A stretch of DNA of 64,000 nt from Blepharisma stoltei (taxonomy: Eukaryota; Ciliophora; Heterotrichea; Heterotrichida; Blepharismidae): the NCBI GenBank assembly GCA_914767885.1, contig CAJZBQ010000021.1:62001-126000 (forward strand), read 5' to 3'. The position numbers and the translations under genes are program-made. Below, one piece after another: positions 45,546 to 59,109 of this stretch. Position 1 is the stretch's first letter. Each line of letters begins with the position of its first letter. The notes under the pieces are model-generated. The model was given only the letters and a program-made list of their open reading frames with translations, was not told the DNA's origin and made no database searches.

Positions 45546-46163
45546 ATGACTGAAAATATTATCTGCCTAGCTATTGGGAATTTTGACAATAAATCAATCA
45601 CAGCTGAGCTTATCCCAAATACCACTCTAAAGCCATATATAAGAAAAGAAATATTCGCCCTTCTCTCAGAAAAACCAGCTGCAGAATGGCTTATATCAAC
45701 AGATTCACAATTCGGACTATGAAGTATGATCGCAAATAATAACGTCTGCTATATGTTTTTAGGCCCAAAAAACTATCCTTCATGTATAGTAAATTCTTTA
45801 CTTTTTGATATAAAAACAGCATTAAAAGATACCCAACAATCAGAACAAGAAATTTTGGAAAGTATGTCAAAAAAGTACCAAAATGGACAAGGGAAAATTA
45901 AAAATTTATCAGAGAACATAAAAAAAGTGCAAGAATTAGCATATGTGGGAATCAAAAAAGTTATGGAAAATACAGAAATTGCAGAAGATCTTTCAGAAAA
46001 AACTGATGAATTGGCAAGCACAAGCTTTTTGATGAACCAAGAAGCAAAAAGACTTGAGCGGCAGATGTATTGGAGAAAAATTAAACTGAAATTCATCATT
46101 GGGATTGCTATTTTATCAGTTCTGCTATATGTAGTAATTCCTTTATTTTCCAATGATAATTAA
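45546..46163 (+). CDS. longin-domain R-SNARE-like protein (VAMP7 type)
   Basis: Membrane-fusion protein. ATG 45546. Longin domain (rough residues 1-120), a SNARE helix (GIKKVMENTEIAEDLSEKTD ... QEAKRLERQMYW), a basic juxtamembrane segment and a C-terminal anchor (FIIGIAILSVLLYVVIPLF). 205 residues with one TGA Trp (FGLWSM), no IES. At the position of the zero-layer Arg (VLERDQKL in VAMP2) this protein has Asn (VMENTEIA). Confidence 0.88.
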
Positions 46164-46280
46164 TATGTTGAAATTTGACTTAATCAAAATTTTATAAAAA
46201 TTATGCTGTAGATTGCTAATTTTAGGATTAAAATTTATGGAATAAAATGCAAAAGCATCAAAACTCCACTTTATAAATAT

Positions 46281-47273
46281 ATGGATCTCTTATATATTGA
46301 TCTCACCTGTAAAATTCCAGTCAACTGCATATCAAACGCCAGTTTACCATATATTGCATTAACTTCAGTCCTAATGGCTCCTTTACGAGTTATTGGCTTG
46401 AATTACCAATTATCCTCAAGCATTTCCTATACCTCCACAAACGAAAGTATAAAATATTTAAGAGCTTGGAATTCCAAGAGCTACAATTTTAAAGGAGTAA
46501 AAGGTTCTTATAACGTAATCAAATTCCCTGTATATAAGAATTATAAAGAACTTTTTGCAAAATCAGCAAACAGAAAAATGAAGGCTTATTACTCAGCAAC
46601 TATTTTGGAAAGTCTTTATTGATGGATTAGTTTTCAATATAAAGTTGGGGCTGTATCTTTAATGGGCAATTTTTTGTCGGAAAATCCATATGCGAATATA
46701 TCAATTTTAGCTGGCTTTTTTTCAGTATTAGATGCATGGGCCCGCCCAATAGAAATAGCAATTACTCGTTTGACATATTTTCGATTCAATATGGGGGAAT
46801 TCGTAGAACGTATGTCATTTTGATATATAGCTCAAGTCTATAAACAACATAAATATATGATTGAAAACAGATTTGTAGATTCTGGGTTATTAGGTCCTCC
46901 ATCTGTTGGCGGCGTACTTGTTTGTTCAAAGTTTGTCTGCTGATTCTATGCATTAAAAGCATATGAAAAAGGATGGAATATTGAAAAATCCATAGACATG
47001 ATGCTAATTCACACCTTGCTGTACCCAGCAATAACTGCACAGATAAGGGTTGACGTTCAAGATACTATGTCTCCTTATAGATATAGAAATGTTATTCACG
47101 CTTTGATAAAAATCTATTATACAGAAGGGGTGATAGATGGACTCTACAGAGGATTTATATGTAACACTTTGTATGCCCTGCCAAAGTACTATTTGATCCC
47201 AACTCTATTATATACGTTTTCAAATGCGAAATATACCAAATATTTAGACAAACAAAAAGACTCTGGCTTTTAA
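46281..47273 (+). CDS. mitochondrial carrier (SLC25)-like membrane protein
   Basis: ATG 46281, 330 residues, TGA read as Trp several times, no IES. Hydrophobic helices alternate with basic loops. The last repeat carries KIYYTEGVIDGLYRGFICN, the EG...LYRG signature of the carrier family, and the first has LMAPLRVI in place of the usual PxD/E motif. The family motifs are weak elsewhere, so a degenerate or MTCH-like carrier is possible. Presumed in the inner or outer mitochondrial membrane. Confidence 0.65.
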
Positions 47274-47394
47274 ATGCTGAGAGAGACTAATACACAATAA
47301 TAATAATAAGTATTTCTATCTTTAGTAACTAAAAATTGCCAAAAAAATTAAAAAATCTTCCATTTATGAAGCTTCAATAATAAATAATAATTTC

Positions 47395-48846
47395 ATGACC
47401 TCTTCATATAGCCACCTAGACGACTATATCATAATCAGGACCTTAGGACGTGGGATCACAGCCAAAGTCAAGCTTGTCCAAAACTCAAAAACTCAGCTGC
47501 TATATGCAGCCAAAATTATCAAAACTCACACTGAAGCTTCATCAAGCCGCCTCCGAGAAGCTCTTCTCAATGAAGTAAACAGTCTTTCACGAATCCAGCA
47601 CCCAAATGTCGTGACCATTGTAAGTGCTTCCACATCTGGGGTATATGTAAAAAAGAATGAAGGAGGAATTTATGAGTGCATGTATATAGTGGAAGAATTG
47701 TGCATAAATGGAGAGCTATTTGATATAATTAATAGAACTGGAGCCTTCAATGAAAATGTGGCGAGGTTTTATTTTCATCAGCTTATAGCAGGCTTAGAAT
47801 GTTGCCATAATTCAGGGATAACGCATAGAGATTTAAAAGCAGAAAATATATTATTTGACCCGAATTTTAATTTAAAAATTTCAGATTTCGGCTTTTCAGC
47901 GTCAATACTTGGCCGAGATGGGTTTTTAAAAACAAAAGGAAAAAATGAGCTGTATATGGCTCCCGAAATGCTTACGTCGCAGCCTTATCAAGGCCCTGGC
48001 GTTGACATTTTCGCTGCTGGTGTAATATTATTTATAATGACATCCAAAGATCCTCCTTTTCAAAGAGCTGTCGCAAGTGATCCGCACTACAAGCACTTAA
48101 TAAGAAAAGAGCAAAGATTTTGGCAGCTCCACAAAAAGCATCAATATTCAGACGAGCTTAAATCATTATTAGAAGGGATGCTTGCTTATATTACAAACTA
48201 CTATAAATTTTTATTTATTTTTTTAAAATAAAAAAAAATAAAAAATTACCTTAAATAGGATAATCCTATAGAAAGATTTACTTTACTAGAAATAAAATGC
48301 CACCCATGGTTTTTAGGAGCCTGTGCAGACACTCAAGATATTTCACAAGAACTAAGCGAAAGGCGAAGGCACAGTCTTGAAGTAGCTGAAAGAGCCCGAG
48401 ACCTCAGGATGAAATCTGGAAGTGGCTCAGGAATTGTGTTTAATGGCAGCCGGTTTTATAGAGGCGATTTAAGCGAAAGTGAAGGCCTTTCTTTGTCCTT
48501 TACAATCCCTCCAGATGCTTTAGACGTCATAAAAATCCCAGAAAATTTCAACGCAGTAGAAAAATATTCACAAATTTTGACAGGGCTGCTGCCAAATGAA
48601 GTAATGCTGATAATTTCTCATACATTGGCAAGTTATGAGCCAGAATGTGAGACGTCACAGGATTCTTATGATGTAAAGGTCAGCATTATTACAGAAACGG
48701 ACTCTTTGCTGTTCAAAATAACATTACATGAATGTCCGAACGACTTGTATTTGGTTAATTTTAAGCAGGAAGAAGGAAATCAGTTTGATTTTATGTCGAT
48801 TATTAGCACAATAGTTGAAAATGTGGAGGCTGCAAATGAAAACTAA
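47395..48846 (+). CDS. SNF1/CAMK-like Ser/Thr kinase with KA1-like tail
   Basis: ATG 47395. Kinase domain: glycine loop LGRGITAKVKL, Lys in YAAKIIK, HRDLKAEN, DFGFSAS, MAPEM and IKCHPWF. The linker holds LSERRRHSLEVAERARDL. The C-terminal segment (SLLFKITLHECPNDLYLV ... IISTIVENVE) looks like a KA1 domain that binds acidic lipid. The catalytic set is complete. The glycine loop is unusual (GRGITAKV, last Gly replaced by Ala). One 72-bp IES near the end of the kinase domain. Confidence 0.88.
48189..48260. other. IES, 72 bp, TA-bounded
   Basis: Joining gives LLEGMLAYNPIERFTLLEI, the usual end of a kinase domain. Confidence 0.9.
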
Positions 48847-48973
48847 TTATTTATAATGATTTGCAATTGATAAAAATAATTTTTAATAAAAATCAGCTTA
48901 AAATTATCCTCCATTTTAATTCCTATTAAAGCAAAAAATTATCAAAACTTGCATAACCCCCCTTATTAAATTA

Positions 48974-50534
<1,561 letters not shown>

Positions 50535-50719
50535 TTAAAATTGATCAAAAATAATCGTTTTTTATAAAAATTAATTATTATGTATATGAATTTTAGTTGT
50601 CAATTTATTATTTAAATTATGATAATAGATATATAAAGGCCTAATTATTAAAATAACTAATATTTTAGATCTTAAATCAGCGATTTTCAATTACCACTCG
50701 ATTACACTAATTAAATAGC

Positions 50720-52985
50720 TTAAATGCTAAGACTTCCTTTAATCTCTGCAACAAGCTTACAAAGTTCATGATACTTTTCCCTGTTACTTTCACATGCAGG
50801 TGACAACGACGATAAGCTTTCTTCAACACATTTAACAAGCATGTCGTCTTTTTCTTTTCCTAATAAATCCAATGAGCTTAATAAAACTACCCCGTTTTTA
50901 AGCGACTCCTGCATTTTTTGAAATTCCGGCTCAGAAAAATTCTTTTGCCTCAATTCATCAGTATGCTCCCCCACAAGTGCATAAGCTGCCACTTTTAGCT
51001 GTTCTGCCTTACAATCAGCATCAGGCCTATGCGGCAGCGTCACAGGCTGAAATGGCATTGTATGTATCGCTACTGGTGGTGTTGACCTGAGTCTAAAAAT
51101 TTCCAATACTTTTGATATACTTGTATTGATTGCCTGTATGCTTACACACTACATAATTCTTACAATCCATGCATATTGCTGCTGAAAATCAGAATCTGGC
51201 TTCCAATCTGGGGTTTCCCTCTTTCTATTCACACATTCATAATTATACTGCTTCAATAGCTCAATAAGTGCTTCTTTTCTTTCTAATAATTTCAATAAAA
51301 ACGCCATTGCATAGATATTGACCCCTGCTTTAAATCTTTCAGTGAATAAATGAGGCGACAAGACTTCGCGCTCTTGTAAAGGTCTGCATATAAATGAAGC
51401 TTGAGGGGCGTCATGAGAAAAAAGCCTGTCTCGGTTTTCTTCACCTGTAAAAAGAGGGACTAGCTGGATGTCAGAGACTAAGCTGACACCAAGTTCAGGC
51501 TTATCAAATTGTATATGATATCTGCTAGAGTCTAAAGTTAAAATGCTGCCACTTCGTAAATCCCCGGTACCTGGGTGGATTGCGAGGACTTTTTGGCCGA
51601 CCATAAGCCTTGAACTTACATTTCCGGGGTTGAGCTTTATATAGACTAACATATCATGATAGCTTGTAGGGAGGACTTTGCCTTGCTGGAGGACTTTTAT
51701 TGCTTCTCTGTATTTTTGTAATTTTTGCCGCTCTTGGGAGATGAAATTTGGAGAAAATCTTCTTGGTTTACCTAAGGCTGACTTGATTATTCTGCTTTCG
51801 TACATACTCATAGTTTCCCCTAAATTCAGGGTTTTTGAAGCTTCGTCAAATTCATTATGAGAAAAAAATCCTCTATCAACATGGGTCTGGCTAATTTTTA
51901 AAATTTTATATTAAATGAATATATATTTTTTTGTAAAATTATTAATCAACATATGAATAAAACCACTCAAATTTGCACCAGTTCAAAAACTTAGGTGAAA
52001 TATCATAGAAATTTCCTGTTTGCTGCGCGTAATCATTTAAATATATACTTGGAGAGTAAACAAACTCTGGGAAGCTCCTTCGTGAGTAGTTGGTATCCTT
52101 GAATCTTACATTGTGAGAAAAACTTGAGTCAACTGGCATAGAAAGGATTTCACCTCCTTCAGGTTTTTTATTAGGAGTTTTCCTTGCACTTGAAGGTGTT
52201 TTCTCGTATGCTTTAAGCTTTTTACGTCTTATATACCTATTAATATAGTTTTATGAGCTGAAAAATTAATTTATTATTAAAAAAAAATAATAGCCAGCCT
52301 TTATAAGGAGGTATAGAGGTTTCCTCTATATAGCGCTGAAAGCGCAGACATTTTCCCAGGAGCTTTCCAAGTTCGTCGGACCAAATCGCTTTTTGGTCCG
52401 ACCAAGGCATTGATTTGGTGCAACCAACCGATAAATTCCGATCAGAATTTATCGGCATTACAGCGCCAAACATAGGAAACTTCTATATATCTTCTTCATC
52501 ATATCTAGGAGACACTGGAGACTCTTTGGCGGGGGTATAACATATAAGCCTAAAATCTTCGTCAAATGCATTTTGCTGTTTGGAGTCTTCAATTTGTTTG
52601 CGCTCCTCGTAGCAATTGTAAGTGTCCTCTATGATTGCTGCGAAATCATTAGGATTTGCAGACGATAAATTGAGGTATGTTTTATTTTTCATATACAAAG
52701 CTTCAATCATATCAGAAGTTCTGTGGATGCTGACTGATGGAAGATTGTCTGTTGACTGAGCCTGAACTTGTTCGGCGAAGTGTTTGGAAAGGCTTTTAAA
52801 GTCGGTTCCGTATTTCGATATGCCTGGGATGATTGAATGATTTATTGAGTTTTACTGGAGTATAGGGTTTTTAGGGTGTTAAGGTGCTAAAATTTATTTA
52901 AATGTAAAGGGTATAGACCAGAGAAGAAGATTTGAAGTTCCTTTTTTGACCACCGGGGTCCCATTCGTTCTTCAATAGACACCAT
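50720..52985 (-). CDS. LIN9: LIN9 / ALWAYS EARLY homologue (MuvB/DREAM core)
   Basis: Cell-cycle transcription regulator. ATG 52985. N-terminal SANT/Myb-like repeat (RWSKKELQIFFSGL ... GISKYGTDFKSLSKHF), a middle part, then the DIRP domain (FLNWCKFEWFYSYVDRGFFS; SALGKPRRFSPNFISQERQK), a Tudor-like segment (MVGQKVLAIHPGTGDLRSGS ... YHIQFDKPELGV) and a helical C-terminus. SANT + DIRP matches plant ALY rather than animal LIN9, which lacks SANT. Three IESs interrupt it: one is palindromic and one has an 8-bp direct repeat instead of TA. Confidence 0.9.
51875..51944. other. IES, 70 bp, 8-bp direct repeat
   Basis: ATCAACAT at 51875 and 51945 (ATGTTGAT on the coding strand; contains TGA). Collapse on the repeat gives EWFYSYVDRGFFSHNEF. 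A TA join does not keep frame. Confidence 0.75.
52230..52485. repeat. IES, 256 bp, TA-bounded, containing palindrome P7
   Basis: Joining gives PRYDEEDIRRKKLKAYEK in LIN9. Foldback near 52316-52475 (GGTTTCCTCTATATAGCGCTG ... CAGCGCCAAACATAGGAAAC) with inner arms TCGGACCAAA ... TTTGGTCCGA. Confidence 0.8.
52843..52913. other. IES, 71 bp, TA-bounded
   Basis: Splits the SANT repeat. Joining gives IFFSGLNHSIIPGISKYG. Confidence 0.75.
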
Positions 52986-53260
52986 ATGTAATTTTAGCAA
53001 ATATGTGTCTTTAGCCTAACCAATGACATTTTGACATTTTTTAAGATTTTTGGGGTTAGGAAAAATTAGGAAATTCTCTTTGAGTTCTTTAGGAATTTTT
53101 AACTTAAATCTTAAAAATAAATAAAAATTAGAATTATTTGCAATTTTCCTATAATTGTGGTTTAAATTTATGTTTTATATATATTTAATCATAAATGACA
53201 TCTAAATCTTAAATTTTGCCTATATCCTACAATTACTGATATTTTAAATATATATCCTAC

Positions 53261-54468
53261 ATGGAAAGTAAGTAATAGAAAGCCAGAAAATTTTTGACAG
53301 CTGAAGATGAGCTTAAAGCCTGCCAAATGATAAGCCTTCTTGAACTTCACGACGAATCAGAAGATTTCCTTGAGCCAGTAGATTGAAAGTTTCTTAATCT
53401 TCCTGACTACCCGTTTGTCATCAAGAACCCAATAGATCTCGGCACAATTAAAAATAAACTAAATAGAAAAGTTTACCGCAATTTATCTGAATTTATTACA
53501 GATATACAACTAATCTGGGACAATTGTAAATTTTATAACGAACGAAGCACAGTAAAAAATAAATAGGATTTTCGTCAACGGGCTGAATTTTTGGAAAAAC
53601 AAATGAAAAGATATTGCGTAAAATTAAGGATTCCAATGCCAAAAGGTAGGCTGAAAAGGCTAAAAGATAAAGAAACAGCTGGAATTGAGAATTCTGACAC
53701 TGTAACATTTGAAGAAAAATGAGAAATGTTAGGAAAAATTAAAAAATTAGGCCAGTTTTCTTTACTCCCCCCGTCCTTGATCGAACGATTGACTGAAAAA
53801 TTCCTAAAAATTGGAAAATTAACCCCGTCCTTGATCGAACGAATGCAAATTTTTATATTTATACAAATATATTAGTTATCAAAAGCTTGGGAGATGTGCC
53901 TAATGAAGTTGTTGTCAGAGGCTTTGAGACGACAAAAAGCTACGGAATCAACCATCCGAAGTGCTTTAGTCATCAGCCTGGGCTTAAAAACTCAATAATC
54001 TAAAAAATAGAAATTCTTTAAAATTTAAAATTTTTATTCAATAAGAAACAAATTAAAATTTATACAGTTTAAAGGGGTAACCAAAAAATTAAAAATATTA
54101 AAAATTGGTATTCTTATGAAATTAATTTAATTTTTTGCTGAAAAAAATAATTATTAAATACTCTTAACCCTCTTATTTAAAAGTAAATAAAAAAAATATA
54201 TATATTTTTTATTTTATATATAAAAATTTTTTTTAACCCCAATCCTTGATCGAACGATGGCGAGCCGTTCGATCAAGGATGGGGGGAGTTAGAAGAAGTG
54301 GTGCGTCTAATAAGAATGAATGCACCAGAAGCAGTAGAAAATGAAGAAAAAGAGAAAATAAGGGTAAAGCTCGACGATCTTGACAGAGCTACATTTACAA
54401 GAATGCAAGAAATTATTAACGAAAGCACCTCACTTGAAAGCTTGCCAAGAAAGGCCTATAATGCTTAA
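53261..54468 (+). CDS. BET-like protein: bromodomain plus NET domain
   Basis: Acetyl-lysine reader of chromatin. ATG 53261. Bromodomain (LLELHDESEDFLEPVDWKFL, DYPFVIKNPIDLGTIKNKL, Asn of NCKFYNERS) then NET/extraterminal domain (VTFEEKWEMLGKIKKL ... LEEVVRLIRMNAP ... VKLDDLDRATFTRMQEII). Two 15-nt introns. Element B3 lies within the NET domain between Leu and Glu of GQFSLEEVV; removal with one TTA restores it. The single bromodomain plus NET order is that of fungal or plant BET/GTE proteins. Confidence 0.92.
53272..53286 (+). other. 15-nt intron
   Basis: GTAATAGAAAGCCAG. Removal gives MESKKFLTAEDELKACQ. Confidence 0.8.
53552..53566 (+). other. 15-nt intron
   Basis: GTAAAAAATAAATAG. Removal gives FYNERSTDFRQRAEFLEKQ. 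Confidence 0.92.
53765..54288. mobile_element. family B element, copy B3 (524 bp)
   Basis: CTCCCCCCGTCCTTGATCGA ... CAAGGATGGGGGGAG, flanked by TTA at 53762-53764 and 54289-54291. Inserted in the NET domain codons of the BET-like gene. Removal restores the frame exactly. Confidence 0.95.
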
Positions 54469-54515
54469 TTAAAAAATTTTGAAAATTAATTTTTTATGCT
54501 ATTTTTAAAAACAAT

Positions 54516-56861
54516 TTAAAATACTTCTTGCAGCTCCACATCATGCTTTTTAACGTCCCTATTCAGCAGCTTTAGTATTGCTTTTGTCCCTATAAGTAGC
54601 ATTTGTTTTTTCATTTTTTGAGTAGTTAGCATTGGAACAGAATTTTTCCCAAGATTTCTTTCCCCAAAAACAGCTCCTTCTCTAAAATTGTTTGTACTTT
54701 TTTCTACTATTGTTGGATCTTTTATTGATTCTTTATTTTGAATATGTTCTACCCCTTGAATTAATTTTGATTCTTTTGAGGCAATACTATCATCAATTCT
54801 TCCTGAAATCTTATATACCTAAAATGCATAAATGGATAAAATTTATTTTTAAAAATAATTAATTTTGTTATCAGAAATTATTTTATAAATTTTTTTTTCT
54901 TCTTCCTCTTCAATGTTTTTTACCTCAGATTCAGAGGCTTTATTTGCTTCTTGGACATTTAAATTTAGGCTTTTAGATGACAATTGATGAAGAACTTCAG
55001 GATTCATCGCAATAAATTTTTTTTCTGGCTTGATTATTTTTGAGTCAGAATTTTGAGACTTCAGCTTAGGGGATTTAAGTGGATCTTGCTTTGAACTAAC
55101 AGCTTCAGGCTCTTTTACATTATCATCTGATAAAGATTTTTTCCTTTTGGGAACTGGGACATTATCAACTGGTTTGGCAAATTTCAATTTGGAGCTTGGA
55201 GACCTTTGTTTGATTTCTATGTACATTTGGTTTACTTTATCAAAAATTTCTACTCTGGCCGATAAATAAGTAGGATCACTTCTCATTCTATTGTTTAGCT
55301 CCTCTTCAGAGAATTTCGGAAATTCCTTATCTAGTAAGACTTCAATTTTTGCTCTTGTTTCAGTTAAATACTGGTAATCATAGTAAAAAAAAGTTGTAAT
55401 AGGAGATGAATATTTTTCATGAAAAGCTAAATGAGTTTGCCTTTGCATTAATGGCCTTATACCCTCTGCAATAGAAATACACTTTTTTCGTCTTGCTGGG
55501 TCTATTTCTTTTTTTATTAATTTTTCTTGTGGAAAATCAATTTGAGTTTCTATGTTTTCTTTTTCGGTTTCGATTTCTTTTGATATTTGTTCTCTGCGTT
55601 GTGGCTTCTGAATAGCAATTTCTTCAATTGACTTTTCCACCTTAAGTGATGGCTGTTCAATTTTTTCTTCTTCAGACGCAGAATCATCTTCAAGTTCTTC
55701 TGCATTAGATTTTATTTTAATCGAAACCTCCTGAATCTCTTCTTTTTCAGATCCTGAATCATCTTCAAGCTCCCTTGCATTCGACGTAGTAATTTTGACT
55801 TCTTCAACCAATTTTTTTTCTGGCATTTTTATAGTAACCGGCTGCATTTCTGCAGGAATTTCTACTTTTTGTTCCTCAACCTCTTCCTGCGTGATTTTTT
55901 CTAATTCCTCTTTTTTCTTGCTAATCACTTCTTTATTTTGCTTCATTTCATTGATTTTTCGTTCATTTTCTTCAATTTTCTTTTTCTGCTCTTCAATAAG
56001 CAACTGTTTTTCAATGTATTCTCTACTTATCTGTTCTTCTTGTAGCGCAAAAGAATATCTCTGCTGAGTTTCCCTCATCTGAATTGACCTCTGGGCTTCC
56101 TGAATACTGTTAATTTCAGTAATTTTTGACTCATATAGCTCCTTCATAACCTGTATCCCTTTAAGATTCGTCTCTGACAAAATTTGCAGCTGCTGGGTCA
56201 TAAAATTGCTTAAAGTGTCCATTATCGGTACAATATCAATCTGTGTTGGCGGAGTCTGAGGCAAAATTTCGACGCTTTGAGATTTCCCTGGAATATGCCT
56301 CCTCGCTTTATGTTTTTCTAAAAATTCTTGAGAAACGAAGCATTTTGAGCAGTGTTCACATTTTACTGCATTTGCCCGGGTCATGACTTTATTCATAATA
56401 GCTGCAGATGAGGGCTGCCTTAATAGGTACTCATAAGTGGTCACGGCGCGTTTTTTCTGCTTGAGCTCATTTTTCAAAGCGTTTATTTCTTTTTCATTAG
56501 AAGTTAATGATAATTGTAAACTTTGGTTTTGCTCGAAATAAGACTTGTATTGGGACTCTGAGGAGCTGCCTTGCTGGTATAGCTTGTTTTGGACAAATAA
56601 AAGATATTCAATAGCTAGCTGGGAAAGCTTAAAAATTTTGAGGACGTTTGAGTCACCGATTCTTTCTAAATCTTCACGGTCGATAGTGGAATATGTAAGA
56701 TTTTCTATAATTGGCTGCAAGTTATCAATGTCTCCAGCTTGAAATGCAGTGTCTAGGTCGAGGTATTTTATTTGTTCTCAGTTGATTTTTCCAAATCGCT
56801 GCTTAAAAGCGAAGCTAGAAGCGTCTTCAGTTTGAAGTTTTGGAGTCAATGGGATAGACAT
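54516..56861 (-). CDS. DZIP1: DZIP1 (Iguana) homologue
   Basis: Ciliary transition-zone/basal-body protein. ATG 56861. The N-terminal DZIP1 module (FKQRFGKINWEQIKYLDL ... LQPIIENLTYSTIDREDL ... VLKIFKLSQLAIEYLLFVQ) is followed by coiled coil, one C2H2 finger (CEHCSKCFVSQEFLEKHKARRH shortened here; Cys-Cys-His-His), a long Glu/Lys coiled coil and a Ser-rich end. It fits a heavily ciliated cell. One IES near the C-terminus. Two acidic repeats (ELEDDSGSEKEEIQE; ELEDDSASEEEKIEQ) are internal duplications. Confidence 0.88.
54814..54885. other. IES, 72 bp, TA-bounded
   Basis: Joining gives EEEEKKIYKISGRIDDSIAS in DZIP1. A 42-bp alternative exists with a different left TA. Confidence 0.65.
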
Positions 56862-56988
56862 TTTTACTTTTAAAATTGGTAGTTTATGATAATTTAAATT
56901 GAGAAAATAATGATTTTTTAATTATTTGCTGATTTTTCATTGAGAATTTAAATTAATTCAGATATAGAAAAATTTTATTTTTTAAAAT

Positions 56989-58825
56989 ATGAGAAATTTG
57001 TGTTCTATAAATTATATGGCATCACCTATCACGAGCCAAGAAGAACATATAATTGATAATATTTTCATGAATAATGAAGAATTAGCAGTTGATTGTACTG
57101 AATGCAAAAAAAGACCATCTATTCAGAAATGCAGCTGTGACAAATATTTATGCTCTTTCTGTGCAAGAAATCACTGAAAAATTATGAATGAAATAATTCA
57201 AGTAGATCACTATTTTTCCAAGGGACAGAGTCAATTCCCGCATCCAATTCCTATTAATCGTGAAATCGAAAGCCTCAATATTATCCTAGGAAATACTCTA
57301 AGTCTCTGCTCAGATGTAAAATCGTTGTATGAGAGCATGAAAAACCAAAAGGGTAACTTGCTTTATCAATTAGGAAAGGCAGCGGCATCAAATCAAATAA
57401 AAGAATTGAGTGAGAAAATGAAAAAAATAGAAAACTATGAAACAATTATAGCAGATTTTTATCACAGTAGCTTCAAACAAAACTTATATATACTAACTCC
57501 CCCCCCCCCCTCCGTGAGCGAACAAAAAAATTTTGTTCGCTCACGGAGGGGGGGTTAATTTTTTTTTTTAAAAAAATTTTATATATAAATTTTATAAAAA
57601 ATATTTTTTTCGAAATTTAAAAAAATCCTAATTTGCAAAAATTGGGAAGCAAATATTAATTTAATTTGCAAAATTTATGTTTTTAAAACGCAATTTGTTT
57701 AAAATTAAACAGAATTAGCTCTAGATTTCATTATACTAATTATCACTTATATATCAAAATTTTTTTCCATTAAAATTTTTTCTATTAAAAAAATTTTTGT
57801 TCACTCACGGAGGGTGGGTTTTTGGTCAAAAAATGGCGATTTTTCTAATGGTTTTGTTCGCTCACGGAGGGGGGGGGAGTAAGGGAATTATTGTATTACA
57901 ATTATAAAAATTTCTCGGATTCAGTTTTCTATTATAAAAGAGAAATTTGCAATTAATAATGCCTACTACAAAGCTGAAGATATAAAGTATGCAATAGATA
58001 TTAGGCTAGGTGATTTTAACAAGATTGAAAATTTAACAAACTGGTTTGAAAATTTAGATTTAGAAGTCATGATGACAACTCTGAGAACTTTTGTGATTAT
58101 GAAAAATAAATTTAATGAGCAATTCAAGCAAGAGAAAGTAAATAAGATAATCGAATTATTTAATACTCCTCCCATAAATTATTATAGATTTGCCATTTTT
58201 TTTTAAATTAAAATAGATTTAGAGGTTTATCATACAATCATCTGAATGAGTTAATAGAAGTGAAGTGGAAATTGATCAATACCAACAAATGATAATTGAT
58301 GGAATGTATAGAAAAATTAATAACTAGGATCTTGCTTATAAGGATGATTTTTTTAAAAAATTAGTCAGGCATTATGAAGCAAATCCTAATATCAGCAAAA
58401 GAATGCTCATTATTTCATTTTTATGAATTAATTTTGAGTGTATTCCTTTAGAAGAAGAAACTTATACAAGAATCAGATTTTTTGAAAATTGGGAAACAGA
58501 TGATCACATCAATGATGTCCATGTTCAGATGCTTCAAGCTAGACATTATATGAAGCAGGGTAGTTGAACAGATGCTGAAGGATTGCTGAATAACTGTTTG
58601 CACCATCTCTACGAGTCTGCTGATAAAAATCATCCTCTGTTTAATGAATGCATGCAATGGTTAGCTGAATGCTATTCATCTTTAAATAATAATCTGTGCT
58701 CATTGAAATTGTTGGAAAAAGTTTTGGCAATTCAAATAGAAAATCTGAGGTGGTATGATAGAGGATCGATAAGGAATATTTTGGATAACATTAATGCTAT
58801 TAGATCTGTCCAAGAAAGAACTTAA
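56989..58825 (+). CDS. unknown protein with B-box-like zinc module
   Basis: Open from ATG 56989 (or 57016, MASPITSQEEH). A zinc-like cluster (CTECKKRPSIQKCSCDKYLC with a following CARNHW) resembles a B-box. Helical and coiled segments follow, then a long helical region reminiscent of TPR-like repeats (DAEGLLNNCLHHLYESADK; AECYSSLNNNLCSLKLLEK), ending at TAA 58825. Element A8 and a 70-bp IES are removed. After both, one in-frame TAG remains at 58325-58327 (RKINN*DLAYKDD), so a junction is missing or the germline copy carries a stop. Confidence 0.6.
57494..57904. other. IES, 411 bp, TA-bounded, containing element A8
   Basis: Joining TA at 57494 and 57905 gives QNLYILKISRIQFSIIKEK in frame. Removing only A8 leads to a stop, so 26 extra bases beyond the element are also eliminated. 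Confidence 0.7.
57497..57879. mobile_element. family A element, copy A8 (383 bp)
   Basis: TAA at 57494-57496 and 57880-57882. CTCCCCCCCCCCTCCGTGAG ... CTCACGGAGGGGGGGGAG. Hairpin end on the left. Confidence 0.93.
58185..58254. other. IES, 70 bp, TA-bounded
   Basis: Joining gives TPPINYYRSEVEIDQYQQM in the B-box-like gene. Confidence 0.6.
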
Positions 58826-59109
58826 ATTTAAACAAATTTAATCACTTCTTTTAATTTCTTAGTCCCTACTGAGACTGGGATATAATTATTACTTACCCTT
58901 TAGCCTTTAACTTTTTAAAGAACTATTTTAAATGAAAAAAATCGTTTTATTCAAATAATAATAAATTTTCAATTTATGAAAAATTCATTAACAAGCCAAA
59001 ATAAATTATCTTCTCATATATCTCAAGTTTTTGCCTTCAAATATAGCATCTTTCCTTTCGCGAATTTAGCTATTAAATTTTCCATATTTATTTAGAATAA
59101 AAAGAGTGG

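Noticed and set aside
52240-52473. Minus-strand frame of 77 codons
   Set aside because: Lies within palindrome P7 inside a LIN9 IES. Open by chance.
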